A DNA stretch of 64,000 nucleotides, from contig CAJKDC010000003.1 in the NCBI GenBank assembly GCA_905198575.1, forward strand, positions 3,647 through 67,646, written 5' to 3'. The position numbers and the translations under genes were made by a program. Positions 16,685 through 24,500 of this stretch are shown here, one piece after another. The DNA is from an uncultured Bacteroides sp. (lineage in GTDB: Bacteria > Bacteroidota > Bacteroidia > Bacteroidales > Bacteroidaceae). The notes beneath the pieces are model-generated. The model made no database searches and was not told where the DNA came from. It worked only from the letters and a program-made list of their open reading frames with translations. Each line of letters opens with the position of its first letter. Position 1 is the stretch's first letter.

Positions 16685-18145
16685 ATGAACGACGATTTTA
16701 AATTAAGAAACGGAAGTGGCAAACTTTGTTGCAAAGGCTGCGGACGTCAAGATAATAAGCTAAACACGTATGACTGGCTCGCAGACATTCCCGGGAATGC
16801 AGAAGAGCAGGACATGGTGGAAGTACAGTTTAAAAACACCCGGAAAGGGTATTATAAAAACAGCAACAAACTAAAACTTGAAAAGGGAGACATTGTTGCG
16901 GTAGAAGCCAGTCCTGGACACGATATCGGTACCGTTACACTTACCGGACGACTGGTTTTGCTACAAATGCGTAAGGCAAATCTCAAGCCGGATGTCGAAA
17001 TCAAACGTGTCTACAGAAAAGTCAAACCTGTAGATATGGAAAAATATGAAGAAGCTAAGGCTAAAGAACATGCTACGATGATTCGTTCACGCCAGATAGC
17101 AGCAAGCTTAGGACTGCAAATGAAAATTGGTGACGTAGAATATCAAGGCGACGGCAACAAAGCTATCTTCTACTACATTGCAGATGAACGCGTGGACTTC
17201 CGCCAGCTGATTAAAGTTTTGGCAGAAGTTTTCCGGGTTCGTATCGAAATGAAGCAGATTGGGGCCCGCCAGGAAGCAGGAAGAATAGGTGGTATCGGTC
17301 CTTGTGGAAGAGAACTGTGCTGTGCTACTTGGATGACTAATTTTATTTCCGTATCAACCAGTGCTGCCAGATACCAGGATATTTCACTGAACCCTCAAAA
17401 ACTTGCCGGCCAGTGTGCCAAGCTAAAATGTTGCCTTAACTATGAAGTGGACGCTTATGTAGAATGTCAAAAGCGATTGCCTAGTAAAGAGATTGTTTTG
17501 GAAACAACCGAGGGTTCATTCTATTATTTCAAGGCTGACATCCTGAAAGGAACGATTACATATTCTACAGATAAGAGTTTCCTCGCCAACGAAACAACTA
17601 TCACAGCGAAAAGGGCTTTCGAAATTATCAATATGAACCGCAGAGGTGAAAAGCCTGAAAAACTTCAGGGAACGGAACACCTGCATTCAGAACCGTCCAG
17701 ACCTGTAGACTTAGTCGAACAGGAAAGCTTGACACGATTTGACAAAAGGAAAAACGGAAATAACCGGAAGAAAAAGAGAAAAGGAGATAACAACAATCCT
17801 CAGGCAGAAGCTCCGCGCCCAAATGCACCTCAGAAAGAGAATAAGGTTACGAACAACAACAGAGAGAAAGGACAGCAAGAGAATCGGAGCAACAAGCCAA
17901 ACAACAAGGAAAAACAGCCTAAAGTGCCAATGCCATCCAATGCAGAAGGAAATAAGGAGAAAGCCCCCAAAGCTCAAACTCCTTCTACTCCCGATAACAA
18001 GGAGCGTAACCCCAAAAACAACAAAGAAAACAATCGCCGTCCCAATAAACCTGTCAGACCACAGGGAAAGGAAGCAAACGGCAATGAAAAAGAAAACAAA
18101 AATAAACCAAACGAATCAAAGAATGCTCCAACTGAACAAGCATAA
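16685..18145 (+). CDS. PSP1/RicT-like protein with long disordered basic tail
   Basis: Residues about 1-330 form a PSP1 domain protein of the RicT (YaaT) type: VEVQFKNTRKGYY, GDIVAVEASPGHDIGTV, the cysteine-bearing GPCGRELCCATW and CAKLKCCLNYE segments, and an N-terminal CCKGCG. In Bacillus, RicT partners RicA and RicF in an iron-sulfur complex that influences RNase Y cleavage and development; the cysteines here fit such a cluster, but whether this role holds in Bacteroidales is not established. From about residue 340 to 486 the chain is low-complexity, rich in N, K, P, E and R (for example NNREKGQQENRSNKPNNK), and must be disordered. The stop codon overlaps the start of the gldH gene by 23 bp, so translation of the two is probably coupled. 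The gene lies 45 bp after holB. Confidence 0.8.
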   Translation: MNDDFKLRNGSGKLCCKGCGRQDNKLNTYDWLADIPGNAEEQDMVEVQFKNTRKGYYKNSNKLKLEKGDIVAVEASPGHDIGTVTLTGRLVLLQMRKANLKPDVEIKRVYRKVKPVDMEKYEEAKAKEHATMIRSRQIAASLGLQMKIGDVEYQGDGNKAIFYYIADERVDFRQLIKVLAEVFRVRIEMKQIGARQEAGRIGGIGPCGRELCCATWMTNFISVSTSAARYQDISLNPQKLAGQCAKLKCCLNYEVDAYVECQKRLPSKEIVLETTEGSFYYFKADILKGTITYSTDKSFLANETTITAKRAFEIINMNRRGEKPEKLQGTEHLHSEPSRPVDLVEQESLTRFDKRKNGNNRKKKRKGDNNNPQAEAPRPNAPQKENKVTNNNREKGQQENRSNKPNNKEKQPKVPMPSNAEGNKEKAPKAQTPSTPDNKERNPKNNKENNRRPNKPVRPQGKEANGNEKENKNKPNESKNAPTEQA

Positions 18146-18605
18146 CTTTACAGTTGTCATCCTACTGATAATTTTTTTATCAGTAGGATGTACAACCAAA
18201 ACTGTATATCACTCCTACCAGTCCATAAAAGAAAGTGGCTGGGACAGGAAAGATACACTAATTTTTAACCTTCCCGCAGATATAGCTCCAGGAAAATATA
18301 AAATGGAAATCGGCGTAAGAAACTCTCCCGAATATCTTTATAAGAATATATGGATAAGTATCGGCAACAACTGGGAAGATTCTCTTTTATATAAAACAGA
18401 TACACTAGAATTAAATCTGACAGACGAACAGGGCAGATGGCCTTATCAAGGAAATATCAGCAATCTTTATCAATCTGTTCATCCTTATATAGAGGTTCCC
18501 GAACTTCCCCAACAGCAAAAACGCATCATAAAAATAGTACATATCATGCGTAAAAATCCGATTCAGGGAATTCAAGACATCGGTATCAAGCTAACAGCAT
18601 ATTAA
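18123..18605 (+). CDS. gldH: GldH family lipoprotein
   Basis: A 160-residue lipoprotein. The start chosen is the ATG at 18123 (MLQLNKHNFTVV), inside the end of the RicT-like gene. The frame is open for 380 bp further upstream, but that part is only the shadow of the other gene's basic tail. The signal sequence ends LSVGC, a good lipobox, so the mature protein starts at the cysteine followed by TTKTVYHSYQ. The rest is a beta-rich domain with DTLIFNLPADIAPGKYKMEI, WEDSLLYKTDTLELNLTDEQG and IVHIMRKNPIQGIQDIGIKL, matching the GldH gliding-motility lipoprotein family. In gliding Flavobacteria GldH is needed for motility; Bacteroides relatives keep it although they do not glide, so its role here is probably general envelope function. 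A 13-bp inverted repeat lies in the signal-peptide codons. Confidence 0.85.
   Translation: MLQLNKHNFTVVILLIIFLSVGCTTKTVYHSYQSIKESGWDRKDTLIFNLPADIAPGKYKMEIGVRNSPEYLYKNIWISIGNNWEDSLLYKTDTLELNLTDEQGRWPYQGNISNLYQSVHPYIEVPELPQQQKRIIKIVHIMRKNPIQGIQDIGIKLTAY
18158..18190 (+). repeat. 13-bp perfect inverted repeat inside the gldH signal-peptide region
   Basis: The arms 18158-18170 (CATCCTACTGATA) and 18178-18190 (TATCAGTAGGATG) are exact reverse complements with a 7-nt loop (ATTTTTT). TTGT upstream and ACAA downstream extend the stem after a one-base bulge. It lies 13 bp beyond the stop codon of the RicT-like gene and within codons 12-23 of gldH, so ribosomes finishing the first gene would run up to it. 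Confidence 0.85.
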
Positions 18606-18617
18606 CAGCATCCTCTC

Positions 18618-20069
18618 CTATTGCTTTCGGCAAGCATCTATCTTCAGAAATACAAAAAGAAGAATGGTAAATCCCCATAAAGATGAACCGCCGTAACTAA
18701 AAAATGGAAGAGGTATACCTATCACAGGTGTCAGGCCTAAAACCATACCCACATTAATGAATAGGTGGAAGAAAAAGATTCCCATCACAGCATATCCATA
18801 CACCCTGCCAAACCGGCTGTCTTGTCTCTCCGCCAAATAAATAAGTCGGAAAATAAATACCATAAAAAATAACAAGACTAAAGAAGAACCTACAAAACCC
18901 TGTTCCTCACCAACCGTACAAAAGATAAAGTCCGTATCTTGCTCTGGCACATACTTCAGCTTTGTTTGAGTTCCATTCAAAAAGCCTTTACCATAAAACC
19001 CGCCTGAACCTATGGCAATCTTACTTTGGTTTACATTATAACCTGCTCCAGCCAAATCTTCTTCCATGCCCAACAAAACTTTTATACGAACCTGCTGATG
19101 AGGCTCCAAAACATTATTAAAAACATGTTCGGCCGAATAGAGGAAAGCAACGGATCCAATGGTAAATAATGCGATATAGAAGTAATTAATAAACCTTTGA
19201 GTAATAGAAAAATAAATCAATAAGACCACCAAGATGGCACAAGCTACGACCAATACCGTCGTTATATTATAAGGTATAACGTAAAAAGAGAATAGCGTTG
19301 CCAGTACAATCGTACTTACAGCCCCAATCAATAAACCTCTTGTGATTCGTTCATTCTTACAATAAAAATGCACCAGTACACCCGTAATTATCATTATAAA
19401 CGATAATACAGCAAAGGCACCAACCTGCGTACATTCATCAGACATATATTCCTCTCCAAAACGGATGCCCGCAACAAAATAAATCACAGCACATACCCCA
19501 GCAAGCAATATTGAGCCGGGCATGCCCTCCCGATACAACATCAGGAAAAAAGAAAGATATACCAGTGCAGATCCCGTTTCTTTTTGTGCTATAATCAACA
19601 GCATGGGTATCAAAATCAACGAAACTACAACCGCTGCATGCTTTACCTTCTGCATGGAAAAGTTATACTCATTCATAAATTTAGCCAATGCCAACGCAGT
19701 CGCAAACTTGGCAAATTCAGCAGGCTGTATACTCACAGGTCCCAATACAATCCAGGAACGTGATCCTTTAATCTCATGAGGATTAAAAATCATTCCAAAA
19801 AGCAACAGAAGCATGATACCATAGACCAGATAAGCATATGTATCAAACAAACGGCCATCCAGCATCAGGATTACGAATCCCAACCCTATAGAACAAACAA
19901 TCCACATCAGCTGCTTGCCGGCACGAGTTCCGATATCCAAAAAGTTAGGGTCACCGTAATCATAACTGGCTCCACAGACACTGAACCAGCCACAGATTAC
20001 CAAAACAAGGTATAAAACGATTGTGACCCAATCTATTGAATTCCAAATACTATCTCTCCTGTTCTCCAT
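18618..20069 (-). CDS. rodA: RodA, SEDS peptidoglycan glycosyltransferase
   Basis: A 483-residue polytopic membrane protein from the ATG at 20069 (MENRRDSIWNSIDWVTIV); an in-frame upstream ATG at 20129 would overlap the mrdA gene by 80 bp and add 20 polar residues, so the inner start (20-bp overlap) is preferred. SEDS-family signatures include GSRSWIVLGPVSIQPAEFAK, QKETGSALVY, GGFYGKGFLNGTQTKLKYVPEQDTDFIF split across two loops, and GIPLPFFSYGGSS near the C-terminus. RodA polymerises glycan strands for side-wall growth together with the transpeptidase encoded directly upstream. A long insertion of extra hydrophobic segments between about residues 190 and 310 makes it longer than E. coli RodA (370); this is common in Bacteroidetes. 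It is the last gene of the shape cluster. Confidence 0.93.
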   Translation of the reverse strand: MENRRDSIWNSIDWVTIVLYLVLVICGWFSVCGASYDYGDPNFLDIGTRAGKQLMWIVCSIGLGFVILMLDGRLFDTYAYLVYGIMLLLLFGMIFNPHEIKGSRSWIVLGPVSIQPAEFAKFATALALAKFMNEYNFSMQKVKHAAVVVSLILIPMLLIIAQKETGSALVYLSFFLMLYREGMPGSILLAGVCAVIYFVAGIRFGEEYMSDECTQVGAFAVLSFIMIITGVLVHFYCKNERITRGLLIGAVSTIVLATLFSFYVIPYNITTVLVVACAILVVLLIYFSITQRFINYFYIALFTIGSVAFLYSAEHVFNNVLEPHQQVRIKVLLGMEEDLAGAGYNVNQSKIAIGSGGFYGKGFLNGTQTKLKYVPEQDTDFIFCTVGEEQGFVGSSLVLLFFMVFIFRLIYLAERQDSRFGRVYGYAVMGIFFFHLFINVGMVLGLTPVIGIPLPFFSYGGSSLWGFTILLFVFLKIDACRKQ

Positions 20070-21900
20070 AAACAATTCGTCTTGCTTGAATATCTGTTGC
20101 CAATAATTCACTTTCGGGCGATAACTCACCTTTCAAATATTTTTCCATCATCAGCTTGCCGATAGGAACTCCATACACTGCACCAAAACCGCCATTCTCA
20201 ACATAAACAGCAATGGCTATTTTAGGATTGTTCATCGGAGCAAATCCCATAAAGGCTGAATGGTCCTTTCCTCTGTTCTGTGCCGTACCCGTCTTACCAC
20301 ATACTTCTATTCCAGGTATTGCGGCTCCACGACAGGTTCCTCCCAAAACTGCAGCCCGCATACCTTCTACCACCTCATCGTAGTGCACTTTATCCACCAT
20401 CGTATATCGTCTCTGTGTATAAAGTGTATCCAGTTGTTCACCTTCTATCTTTTTCACAACATGCGGAGTAACAAAATATCCTCTGTTTGCTATTGTCGCA
20501 CCCAGATTAGCTATCTGTAAAGGAGTCAAAGAAACTTCACCTTGACCGATAGAGATACTGATAACCGTCAAACCGTTCCAAGAACCACGATAAGCCTTGT
20601 CATAAAAACGGGCATTCGGAATCATACCTCTTTTTTCACCAGGCAAATCAATCCCCAACGGATAACCAAATCCCATCGATACCATATAGTCACGCCATTT
20701 GTTCATCGCATTTTGTACGGAACCATATTTCTGGCGCGCCCCTATCATATAATAAAGTCCCCAACAGAAATAAGCATTACAAGAAGTAGCCAATGCGGGA
20801 ATTAGAGGAAGAGGAGAACCATGTGAGTGACATCCTACATGCAAGCCTCTATACGAGAAACCATGCGAACACGTATACATTGTTCCTGTATTTATAATCC
20901 CTTCCTGCAAGAAAGTTAATGCCTGAGAGGTTTTAAAAGTAGAACCAGGCGGATACACACCCATGATTGCTCGGTTCAATAACGGTTTCCAAGGGTCACG
21001 GGATAACTTTAAATGATTCTCGCCTCTGTCACGTCCTACCATTAAATGTGGATCGTAACTAGGTGAAGAAACCATACAAAGCACTTCACCCGTTTCCGGT
21101 TCTATAGCTACAATACTTCCTATCTTACCCTCCAACAGTCGTTCTCCCAACTGCTGCAGTTCAATATCCAGACTTAAAGTTAAGTTTTTACCCGGCACAG
21201 GAGCTTTATCCATTTTTCCATCCATATAATTCCCCTGTATACGTCCATGAGCGTCCCGAAGCAATACTTCAACTCCCTTTTCTCCTCTCAATTGCTTTTC
21301 ATAAGAGCGTTCTACGCCTAGCTTTCCAATAAAGTCACCACGCAAGTAATAGTCATCTTCCTCCATCTCACGCTTAGAGACTTCCGCAATATCTCCTAAA
21401 ATATGCGCCCCAGCACTATAATTATATTGTCGAATGGTACGCCGCTGGATATATAACCCTGGGAATTTGAAAAGCTTTTCCTGCAGAACTCCACACTCTT
21501 CGGCAGACAACTGTGTAATCAGTACCTGATGTGTGTAAGGAGAATACCCAGGATTCAGACGTCTGTCTTTAATATCCTTGAATCTTTTCTTCAAATAATC
21601 TGGAGTGATATTCAGTGTTTTGCATAAATCCAGTGTATCCAGATTCTGCATCTCTTTCATCACAATCGTTACATCATAGGCAGGCTGGTTATACACCAGC
21701 AATTTATCATTACGATCGTATATAACTCCACGGCTTGGATAACGTATCTTTTTAAGGAAAGCATTACTGTCTGCATGCTGCTTATATTCTTCACTGACAA
21801 TCTGCAATGCCAATAAACGAAATATATAAATAACAACAACGACCAGTACCGAAGCACCTATGATGTATTTCCTTCTTGACAGGTTATAATCTCTCTCCAC
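20050..21900 (-). CDS. mrdA: penicillin-binding protein 2
   Basis: This 616-residue class B transpeptidase crosslinks side-wall peptidoglycan in the elongasome. It has one N-terminal membrane anchor (YIIGASVLVVVVIYIFRLLA), a dimerisation/pedestal region with RGVIYDRN, and the three penicillin-binding motifs: STFK near residue 318 (nucleophile serine), SCN near 373 and KTGT near 534. The start is a GTG at 21900, overlapping the mreD gene by 17 bp, which suggests translational coupling. Its 3' end overlaps rodA by 20 bp. The pairing with RodA is the standard functional unit. Confidence 0.95.
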   Translation of the reverse strand: MERDYNLSRRKYIIGASVLVVVVIYIFRLLALQIVSEEYKQHADSNAFLKKIRYPSRGVIYDRNDKLLVYNQPAYDVTIVMKEMQNLDTLDLCKTLNITPDYLKKRFKDIKDRRLNPGYSPYTHQVLITQLSAEECGVLQEKLFKFPGLYIQRRTIRQYNYSAGAHILGDIAEVSKREMEEDDYYLRGDFIGKLGVERSYEKQLRGEKGVEVLLRDAHGRIQGNYMDGKMDKAPVPGKNLTLSLDIELQQLGERLLEGKIGSIVAIEPETGEVLCMVSSPSYDPHLMVGRDRGENHLKLSRDPWKPLLNRAIMGVYPPGSTFKTSQALTFLQEGIINTGTMYTCSHGFSYRGLHVGCHSHGSPLPLIPALATSCNAYFCWGLYYMIGARQKYGSVQNAMNKWRDYMVSMGFGYPLGIDLPGEKRGMIPNARFYDKAYRGSWNGLTVISISIGQGEVSLTPLQIANLGATIANRGYFVTPHVVKKIEGEQLDTLYTQRRYTMVDKVHYDEVVEGMRAAVLGGTCRGAAIPGIEVCGKTGTAQNRGKDHSAFMGFAPMNNPKIAIAVYVENGGFGAVYGVPIGKLMMEKYLKGELSPESELLATDIQARRIVYGEQER

Positions 21901-22402
21901 TTTTTCTATTTCTTCTTATGGCATCAACACACAATATACAAATCACTGAAGCTACTGTATCCGAAATTATCTTTAGAAACAAGTTGAACGAATGAAGCAA
22001 AGAAAAAGAATCGACCAGCAGCAATAAAACGATGTGTACAAACACCGCAATACAAACATATTTAATATAGGAAAATTCCCCCATTGACTTCATACTGGGT
22101 TCGAAAGACTCCGACAAGTCGCGCAAAGTAAACATTCTCAATAACGGGTTTCTTATAAAAGCCAGGAACGTCGCAATAGAAGCATTTACTCCCGGTGTAT
22201 TACTAAACATATCCACCAGCAATCCCAATGTTACTCCCCATCCCATCAACTCATTCCGGCCCATGCCCGAATTACATTTCAGGATAAAATAAATATAGAG
22301 AACAGGGGTCGCATAACCGTAAATATGAACATGATTTAAAACCAAAGCTTGCAGGAGCACCAATCCAAAAAGCCACAAGCATCTTTGCAGATAAATAATC
22401 AT
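21884..22402 (-). CDS. mreD: rod shape-determining protein MreD
   Basis: This 172-residue integral membrane protein has about five hydrophobic segments and the family-type stretch GWGVTLGLLVDMFSNTPGVN. MreD is a membrane subunit of the elongasome and links MreC to RodA/PBP2. The assignment rests on size, hydrophobicity and position between mreC (3-bp gap) and mrdA (17-bp overlap), since MreD sequences are weakly conserved. It starts with ATG. Confidence 0.88.
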   Translation of the reverse strand: MIIYLQRCLWLFGLVLLQALVLNHVHIYGYATPVLYIYFILKCNSGMGRNELMGWGVTLGLLVDMFSNTPGVNASIATFLAFIRNPLLRMFTLRDLSESFEPSMKSMGEFSYIKYVCIAVFVHIVLLLLVDSFSLLHSFNLFLKIISDTVASVICILCVDAIRRNRKSGERL

Positions 22403-22405
22403 ATA

Positions 22406-23260
22406 TTATAATCCTTCATTAGCATGAATACTATTTTCCAAATTCATAATTTCCTCTTTCCGAAGAAAAGAAATTACCCTTACATCATTGAGGCTGGCAA
22501 AGTTAGTAAATAGCTTTACACGTAATAAATACGAAAGTCCGTCATGGCTGTCCTGCATATCATCTACCACTCCAACAGGAATTCCCTCTGGAAATACAGC
22601 ACTATGCCCACTTGTTACAATCGTATCGCCCAATGTAAATTCAGAATGACGGGGTACATCCATAAGAAAAGCATATTGGGAATCTCCTCCCTCCCATCTT
22701 AAAACACCGAAATAATCACTTTTCTTGATTTTGCAACTGATACTGCTTTTAGAGTTAAGAACAGATATGATTACTGCATAATGCGGTGAAGTAAGATATA
22801 CAATTCCTACCACTCCATTCCCATTCACAACACCCATTTCCGGACGAATACCATCCGCCTCACCCTTGTCAATGGTAATGTAGTTATCATGACGCGTTAT
22901 ACTATTATTAATCACATTGGCTTTAAAGATCTCATACGCTCCCAAAGCAGTTGTATCCATTTGCTCTATCACCAGGCTATCCGATACGAAAGTAGCCAGT
23001 TTTTTCTTTAAGAACTCATTCTGCAATTCCAGTTCGACATTTCTTTGCACCAAATCATTATTTATTCCTCTCAATGAAAAATAACCTGTGATATTACTGG
23101 TTGCCTCATACATCAATCCTGTTATCCAATTTGCAGAAGTAAAAAATACACTTCCCTGATAATGATTGAAACGGAAAAGCAATGTAAAACTAAAAATCTC
23201 AAGAACAACGAAAAGAAACCAACAGTTATACTTAAGAATAAAATTAATAAGGTTCCTCAC
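22406..23260 (-). CDS. mreC: rod shape-determining protein MreC
   Basis: This 284-residue bitopic protein has an N-terminal membrane helix (CWFLFVVLEIFSFTLLF), a coiled coil at about residues 65-95 (NDLVQRNVELELQNEFLKKK), and two beta-barrel subdomains with NYITIDKGEADGIRPEMGVV and the closing SGHSAVFPEGIPVGVV. It forms periplasmic assemblies that activate PBP2/RodA. The start is a GTG at 23260; I see no better ATG upstream. It follows mreB after 126 bp that contain an unusual heptad-based inverted repeat, and precedes mreD by 3 bp. Confidence 0.93.
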   Translation of the reverse strand: MRNLINFILKYNCWFLFVVLEIFSFTLLFRFNHYQGSVFFTSANWITGLMYEATSNITGYFSLRGINNDLVQRNVELELQNEFLKKKLATFVSDSLVIEQMDTTALGAYEIFKANVINNSITRHDNYITIDKGEADGIRPEMGVVNGNGVVGIVYLTSPHYAVIISVLNSKSSISCKIKKSDYFGVLRWEGGDSQYAFLMDVPRHSEFTLGDTIVTSGHSAVFPEGIPVGVVDDMQDSHDGLSYLLRVKLFTNFASLNDVRVISFLRKEEIMNLENSIHANEGL

Positions 23261-23306
23261 TGCAAAACTTAATAGATAGATAAATAAAAGAACACACTCG
23301 GAACAC

Positions 23307-23378
23307 TGAAAATTGAAAATTGAAAACAGGATAACAAAAGCCTAAAACTTCTATCCGATTTTCAATTATCAATTATCA
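23307..23378. repeat. 20-bp inverted repeat made of heptads between mreB and mreC
   Basis: The left arm 23307-23326 consists of TGAAAAT-type heptads. The right arm 23359-23378 consists of AATTATC-type heptads and is the reverse complement of the left arm at 18 of 20 positions. The spacer is 32 bp. Transcribed from mreB to mreC it could form an AU-only stem. Similar short AATTATC repeats occur in other Bacteroidetes intergenic regions as far as I recall, so this may be a dispersed repeat. Confidence 0.7.
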
Positions 23379-23386
23379 AAAAAGAT

Positions 23387-24409
23387 TTATCGCATCAAGA
23401 ATGAGAAGCGATCTACATTTTTCAATGCCACTCCCGTACCTTTTGCCACACTCAGCAAAGGATCGTCTGCAATATGGAACGGAATATTAATCTTGTCTGT
23501 CAGACGTTTGTCCAATCCTCTCAACAAAGCTCCACCACCTGTCAGATAGATACCATTCATTACAATATCTGCATAGAGTTCAGGAGGAGTGTGTTCCAAA
23601 GCACTCAACACTGCAGTTTCTATCTTAGCTATGCTTTTTTCAAGACAGTGTGCTATTTCCTGATAACATACAGGCACTTCCATCGGGAGAGCTGTGATTC
23701 TGTTTGGACCATGTACAATGAAATCCTCCGGAGCATCATCACCTAAGTCTGTTAACGCTGCACCCACATGAATCTTGATTCGTTCAGCCATACGTTCACT
23801 CACCTTTACGTTATGCTGACGGCTCATATACTCCTGAATATCAGCAGTCAGGTCATCACCTGCTACACGAATCGAGTTATTAGTTACGATACCTCCCAAT
23901 GAGATAACCGCAATTTCTGTAGAACCACCACCTATATCTACAACCATATTACCTTCCGGAGCCTCAACATCCAGACCAATACCGATAGCTGCAGCCATAG
24001 GTTCAAAAATTAAATAGACATCTCTTCCTCCAGCATGTTCAGCACTGTCGCGCACAGCACGCAGTTCTACTTCAGTACTTCCTGAAGGAACACCAATTAC
24101 CATTCGAAGTGACGGAGAAAAGAAACGGTTTCCCATGTTTACCTTTTTAATAAGGCCGCGCATCATCTGTTCGCACGCATTGAAATCGGCAATAACTCCA
24201 TCACGTAACGGACGGACAGTACGAATATTCGGATTTTCTTTTTCGTACATCAACTTAGCACGCTCTCCTACCGCTATCATCTTATCTGTACGACGGTCCA
24301 ATGCAACCACAGAAGGCTCGTCGATGACAATCTTGCCATTGTTCAGAATGATGGTATTGGCTGTACCAAGGTCCATCGCAATTTCTTGTGTAAAAGAAAA
24401 CAATCCCAT
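23387..24409 (-). CDS. mreB: rod shape-determining protein MreB
   Basis: This 340-residue bacterial actin has MDLGTANTIILNNGKIVIDEPSVVAL split around the phosphate-1 loop (DLGTANT), VIGVPSGSTEVELRAVRD, the phosphate-2 region DIGGGSTEIAVISLGG, and the adenosine motif TGGGALLRGLD. It polymerises on the inner face of the membrane and positions the elongasome. Length and motifs are standard. It heads the mreB-mreC-mreD-mrdA-rodA series on the minus strand, about 90 bp after purH, from which it is separated by a probable terminator. Confidence 0.97.
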   Translation of the reverse strand: MGLFSFTQEIAMDLGTANTIILNNGKIVIDEPSVVALDRRTDKMIAVGERAKLMYEKENPNIRTVRPLRDGVIADFNACEQMMRGLIKKVNMGNRFFSPSLRMVIGVPSGSTEVELRAVRDSAEHAGGRDVYLIFEPMAAAIGIGLDVEAPEGNMVVDIGGGSTEIAVISLGGIVTNNSIRVAGDDLTADIQEYMSRQHNVKVSERMAERIKIHVGAALTDLGDDAPEDFIVHGPNRITALPMEVPVCYQEIAHCLEKSIAKIETAVLSALEHTPPELYADIVMNGIYLTGGGALLRGLDKRLTDKINIPFHIADDPLLSVAKGTGVALKNVDRFSFLMR

Positions 24410-24439
24410 TTTACTTTAAAATAACTCTTTTAAATTAAA

Positions 24440-24477
24440 GAGCAACGGGCAAAGGGTATTTCCCCTTGCCCTGACTC
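24440..24477 (-). terminator. probable terminator between purH and mreB
   Basis: A GC-rich stem (GGGCAA...GGG at 24447-24456 pairing with CCC...TTGCCC at 24462-24472, flanked by AGAG/CTCT) lies just after the purH stop on the minus strand. The T-rich tail is weak (CTCTTTAATTT), so some read-through into mreB is likely. Confidence 0.5.
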
Positions 24478-24500
24478 TTCTTCTATAGATGTTTATAATA

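Noticed and set aside
17739..18122. Upstream extension of the gldH frame across the end of the ricT-like gene
   Set aside because: The added residues are a frame-shifted reading of the ricT tail; the lipoprotein signal begins at the ATG at 18123.
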